A DNA stretch of 15,012 nt from an uncultured Ellagibacter sp. (GTDB lineage Bacteria; Actinomycetota; Coriobacteriia; Coriobacteriales; Eggerthellaceae): NCBI GenBank assembly GCA_934654815.1, contig CAKUGU010000050.1, positions 1-15,012 of the forward strand, read 5' to 3'. The translations under genes and the position numbers were made by a program. Positions within the stretch are counted from its first letter, which is position 1. Each line of letters starts with the position of its first letter. A model generated the notes under the pieces. That model was not told the origin of the DNA and did not search any database. It worked only from the letters and a program-made list of their open reading frames with translations. Below, one piece after another: positions 12,813-15,012 of this stretch.

Positions 12813-13280
12813 ATGATCGAGAAAAAAAACGCGGCGGTGCGGGACAGGCTTGCCCCCGAGGAGGTCGTGTTCGACGCCATGGGGGCGTACGAGGCGCTCG
12901 CCAAGCATGCGCTCATGGAAAGCCGCGTCGACGGGCTCACGAAGACGCAGACCGACCTCATCATGCGCTTGGCGTTCTGCGGCGAGTGCAGCATGTCGAG
13001 CCTCGCGGACGACCTTTCCGTCTCAAAGGAGCACGTCACGCGTGCCGTTGCTCCGCTTGTCGAACGGGGGCTGGTGGAAAAGCGCCGCGCGCCCGAGAAC
13101 TTCCGTGTGGTGAAGGCCTCGCTCACCCCGCGCGGCCTCGAGCTTTCGCGGTCGATCCGTTTGGCGTCGATCGACCGCTTGAACGAGCGGCTTGCGGCCG
13201 TGTCTCCGGAGGACCGCTCGGCGCTGTTGCAAGCCTCCGAGCGGGTCTCGGAGATCATCAGCGGCATCCTGCGGCCGTGA
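12813..13280 (+). CDS. MarR-family transcriptional regulator
   Basis: This 155-residue protein has the winged-helix MarR layout. An N-terminal dimerisation helix region is followed by LTKTQTDLIMRL (42-53) and a helix-turn-helix CSMSSLADDLSVSKEHVTRAVAPLVERGLV (59-88). The wing EKRRAPENFRVVKASLTPRG (89-108) and a C-terminal dimerisation helix complete it. MarR proteins are dimers that bind short palindromes and are released by small phenolic or oxidant ligands. Two such palindromes occur in the spacer shared with the MFS-CBS transporter, which is the likely target. The recognition helix is clear, but the wing has ENF in place of the common D/R-rich tip, so no ligand can be inferred. The ATG at 12813 has only a weak upstream AAGG. 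A TTG start at 12786 would add nine residues and cannot be excluded. Confidence 0.88.
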   Translation: MIEKKNAAVRDRLAPEEVVFDAMGAYEALAKHALMESRVDGLTKTQTDLIMRLAFCGECSMSSLADDLSVSKEHVTRAVAPLVERGLVEKRRAPENFRVVKASLTPRGLELSRSIRLASIDRLNERLAAVSPEDRSALLQASERVSEIISGILRP

Positions 13281-13419
13281 GGGAAGCGCCCTCAGAGCCT
13301 GTCGGATAGTCCCGTCCTCCATGCAGCCCTTCGAGGCCGCGCATACGCCCCTCGCACCCCCGCTTGTGGTTTTTGCGCTCGTCAAGTGCCCCTCGGTGGC
13401 GCGTGGGGGGCATTACTAC

Positions 13420-13425
13420 TAAAAT
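13420..13425 (+). promoter_or_regulatory. Putative -10 box of ftsEX
   Basis: TAAAAT lies 42 bases before the GTG start, in a locally AT-rich patch. No clear -35 is present at 16-18 bp. The 186-bp gap between the MarR gene and ftsE shows no convincing terminator or other gene. Confidence 0.35.
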
Positions 13426-13466
13426 CTACTCCGTCTCAGTACATCACGATTCGAACGGAGCAAACT

Positions 13467-14333
13467 GTGACAGACGTTCAAAGCCAAGGGGGCGCTCCTC
13501 GTCCCGGCGGCCAGAAAGCGCCCGCCCGCCCGCGCCCCAAGCGCGCGGCCCATAGCCGTCAGGCGCAGGCGACCCAGCAGCTTTCCCAGTCGCTTCCCGT
13601 GCTCGACGTCGATGACGCCCCCCGCCAGTCGGGCTCTCCCGTCATCACGTTCGACCATGTGACGAAAATCTACCCGGCGCAGCCCAACAAGCCGGCGCTC
13701 GCCGACATCTCGCTTCAGATCTATGCGGGCGAGTTCATCTTTCTGGTCGGGCATTCCGGGTCGGGCAAGTCGACCTTCATCCGCATGCTCATCCGCGAGG
13801 TCAGCCCCACCAAGGGCCACATCTACGTCGCGAACGAGGACCTCTCCACCATGCGCAACTGGCGCGTGCCCTACCTGCGTCGCAACATCGGCTGCGTGTT
13901 CCAGGACTTCAAGCTCCTGCCGAACAAGACCGTGTTCGAGAACGTGGCTTTCGCGCTCGAGGTAATCGGCAAGAGCCGCCACGTCATCAAGACGCAGGTG
14001 CCCGAGGTGCTTCGCCTCGTCGGCCTGCAGGACAAGCTGAACAAGCGTCCCGACCAGCTCTCCGGCGGCGAGCAGCAGCGCGTTTCCATCGCGCGCGCCA
14101 TCGTGAACCGCCCGCCGCTTCTGGTGTGCGACGAGCCCACGGGCAATCTCGACCCGCAGACCTCCCGCGGCATCATGGACCTGCTCGAGCGCATCAACCG
14201 CACGGGCACCACGGTGCTCGTCGCCACGCACGACCGCGAGATGGTCGACAATATGCGCCGCCGCGTCATCGCGCTCGACCGCGGCCATCTCACGCGCGAC
14301 CAAGACAGGGGGGTGTACGGTTTCGATGCGTAG
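13467..14333 (+). CDS. ftsE: Cell-division ATP-binding protein FtsE with N-terminal extension
   Basis: This 288-residue ABC ATPase works with membrane protein FtsX to activate peptidoglycan hydrolases at the division septum or along the wall. It has Walker A GHSGSGKS (95-102), a Q-loop [23 protein letters not shown] (144-166) diagnostic of FtsE, LSGGEQQR (198-205), Walker B LLVCDE (218-223), DEPTGNLDP and the H-loop ATHD (H255). The start is a GTG with ACGGAG 6 bases upstream. FtsE is usually about 225-230 residues. Here roughly 58 residues precede the ABC core: a basic Pro/Arg/Lys/Gln-rich stretch (10-42) and an acidic VLDVDD (45-50). The reading frame stays open further upstream to 13386, but no better RBS is seen. 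The ftsX start overlaps its end by eight bases, indicating translational coupling. Confidence 0.93.
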   Translation: MTDVQSQGGAPRPGGQKAPARPRPKRAAHSRQAQATQQLSQSLPVLDVDDAPRQSGSPVITFDHVTKIYPAQPNKPALADISLQIYAGEFIFLVGHSGSGKSTFIRMLIREVSPTKGHIYVANEDLSTMRNWRVPYLRRNIGCVFQDFKLLPNKTVFENVAFALEVIGKSRHVIKTQVPEVLRLVGLQDKLNKRPDQLSGGEQQRVSIARAIVNRPPLLVCDEPTGNLDPQTSRGIMDLLERINRTGTTVLVATHDREMVDNMRRRVIALDRGHLTRDQDRGVYGFDA

Positions 14334-15012
14334 TTTCGGTTACTTCCTGAAGGAATCGCTGCACGGCTTCACGCGAAACCTTTCCACGACGCTCGGATCG
14401 ATCGTCACCATATTCTTGTCGCTGCTCATCATCGGCATCTTCCTCGTGGGCGGCGTCGTGGTGAACAACGTCATGTCGTCGGTCGAGAACGAGGTCTCCA
14501 TCTCGGCGTTCATCTCCGACGACGCCTCGCAGGCCGACATCGACTCGGTGACGAGCTACATCGAGGGCATCGACGGGGTCGCCTCGGTGAACTTCACCAC
14601 GAAAGACCAGGCGCTCGAGAACTTCAAGGCGACGTCGAACTCCGACATCGTCGACGCGCTTGACGGGCAGAACCCGCTTCCGGCCTCCATCGAGGTCGAG
14701 CTTTCCGACCCGAAGCTTGTCGAAGACGTGGCCGGTCAGATAGAGGAGAACTCCACCTTCGCGTCCATCTGCGGCTACGACACGCCGGCCGACTCGCTCA
14801 AGTACGGCCAGAAGTCGGTCGAGCAGCTGTTCTCGCTCACGACCTACGTGCGCTACATCGGCATCGCGCTTATCGCGCTGCTTATCTTCATCGCGCTCGT
14901 GTTCATCAACAACACCATCCGCCTGGCCATCCTCGCGCGCCGCAAGGAAATCGCCATCATGCGCCTCGTCGGCGCGTCGAACGGCTTCATCCGTGGGCCC
15001 TTCCTCATGGAG
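14326..15012 (+). CDS. ftsX: Cell-division membrane protein FtsX (3' truncated by window)
   Basis: The frame from ATG 14326 is open to the window end (229 codons visible). Residues 1-21 are cytoplasmic ([15 protein letters not shown]), typical of FtsX. TM1 spans about 24-46. An extracytoplasmic domain (47-172) follows, containing ISAFISDD, then [14 protein letters not shown] (88-101) and [11 protein letters not shown] (116-126). TM2 spans about 174-195 and leads into [22 protein letters not shown] (205-226), the conserved cytoplasmic loop. Two more TM segments are expected beyond the edge. FtsX carries conformational signals from FtsE to cell-wall hydrolases such as NlpC/P60 or RipC-type enzymes. 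The start lies inside the ftsE stop region, with an AGGGGGG about 12 bases upstream. Confidence 0.93.
   Translation, partial: MRSFGYFLKESLHGFTRNLSTTLGSIVTIFLSLLIIGIFLVGGVVVNNVMSSVENEVSISAFISDDASQADIDSVTSYIEGIDGVASVNFTTKDQALENFKATSNSDIVDALDGQNPLPASIEVELSDPKLVEDVAGQIEENSTFASICGYDTPADSLKYGQKSVEQLFSLTTYVRYIGIALIALLIFIALVFINNTIRLAILARRKEIAIMRLVGASNGFIRGPFLME

Noticed and set aside
13386..13466. Upstream GTG start for FtsE at 13386
   Set aside because: There is no RBS in front of it, the added residues have no FtsE similarity, and the stretch overlaps the probable promoter. GTG 13467 has ACGGAG at good spacing.

Overview
The window is GC-rich bacterial DNA with dense genes, strong AGGAGG-type ribosome binding sites and intrinsic terminators. 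The gene set is a class III fructose-bisphosphatase, an FMN-riboswitch-controlled ECF riboflavin transporter with a fused ATPase, an NAD-dependent L-lactate dehydrogenase and actinobacterial-style FtsE/FtsX. Together these suggest an anaerobic high-GC actinobacterium, most likely of the Coriobacteriia (Eggerthella/Gordonibacter/Adlercreutzia type). That assignment is an inference from gene content and protein flavour, not from a marker gene.

Layout. Positions 1-548 (+) hold the C-terminal part of a class III fructose-1,6-bisphosphatase. Convergent to it, 633-3155 (-) encodes an 840-residue UvrA-like ABC protein without the UvrB-binding insertion. A divergent 182-bp spacer carries a 28-bp near-palindrome and leads to a cysteine desulfurase (3338-4540, +). 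Convergent to that is a long leftward block running from about 9820 down to 4562: promoter, FMN riboswitch, intrinsic terminator, ribU, a fused ecfA1-ecfA2, ecfT, a small PNPOx-like flavin-binding protein and L-lactate dehydrogenase. Spacings of -4 to 44 bp suggest one transcript, in which riboflavin uptake is shut off when FMN is plentiful. The FMN-binding-fold protein may share this control.

Positions 9856-10621 contain no convincing gene. They hold a possible short rightward transcript ending in a 14-bp perfect hairpin. They also hold eight diverged copies of a 28-bp unit on a 51-bp period, three on the plus strand facing five on the minus strand. This array is the least explained structure in the window.

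Positions 10622-12622 (-) encode a DHA2-type MFS transporter fused to two CBS domains. It is divergent from a MarR regulator (12813-13280, +). Their shared spacer has two copies of a 14-bp operator 50 bp apart and a degenerate third, one copy lying over a consensus -35 box. The right end is ftsE (GTG start, N-terminal extension) overlapping ftsX, which runs off the window.
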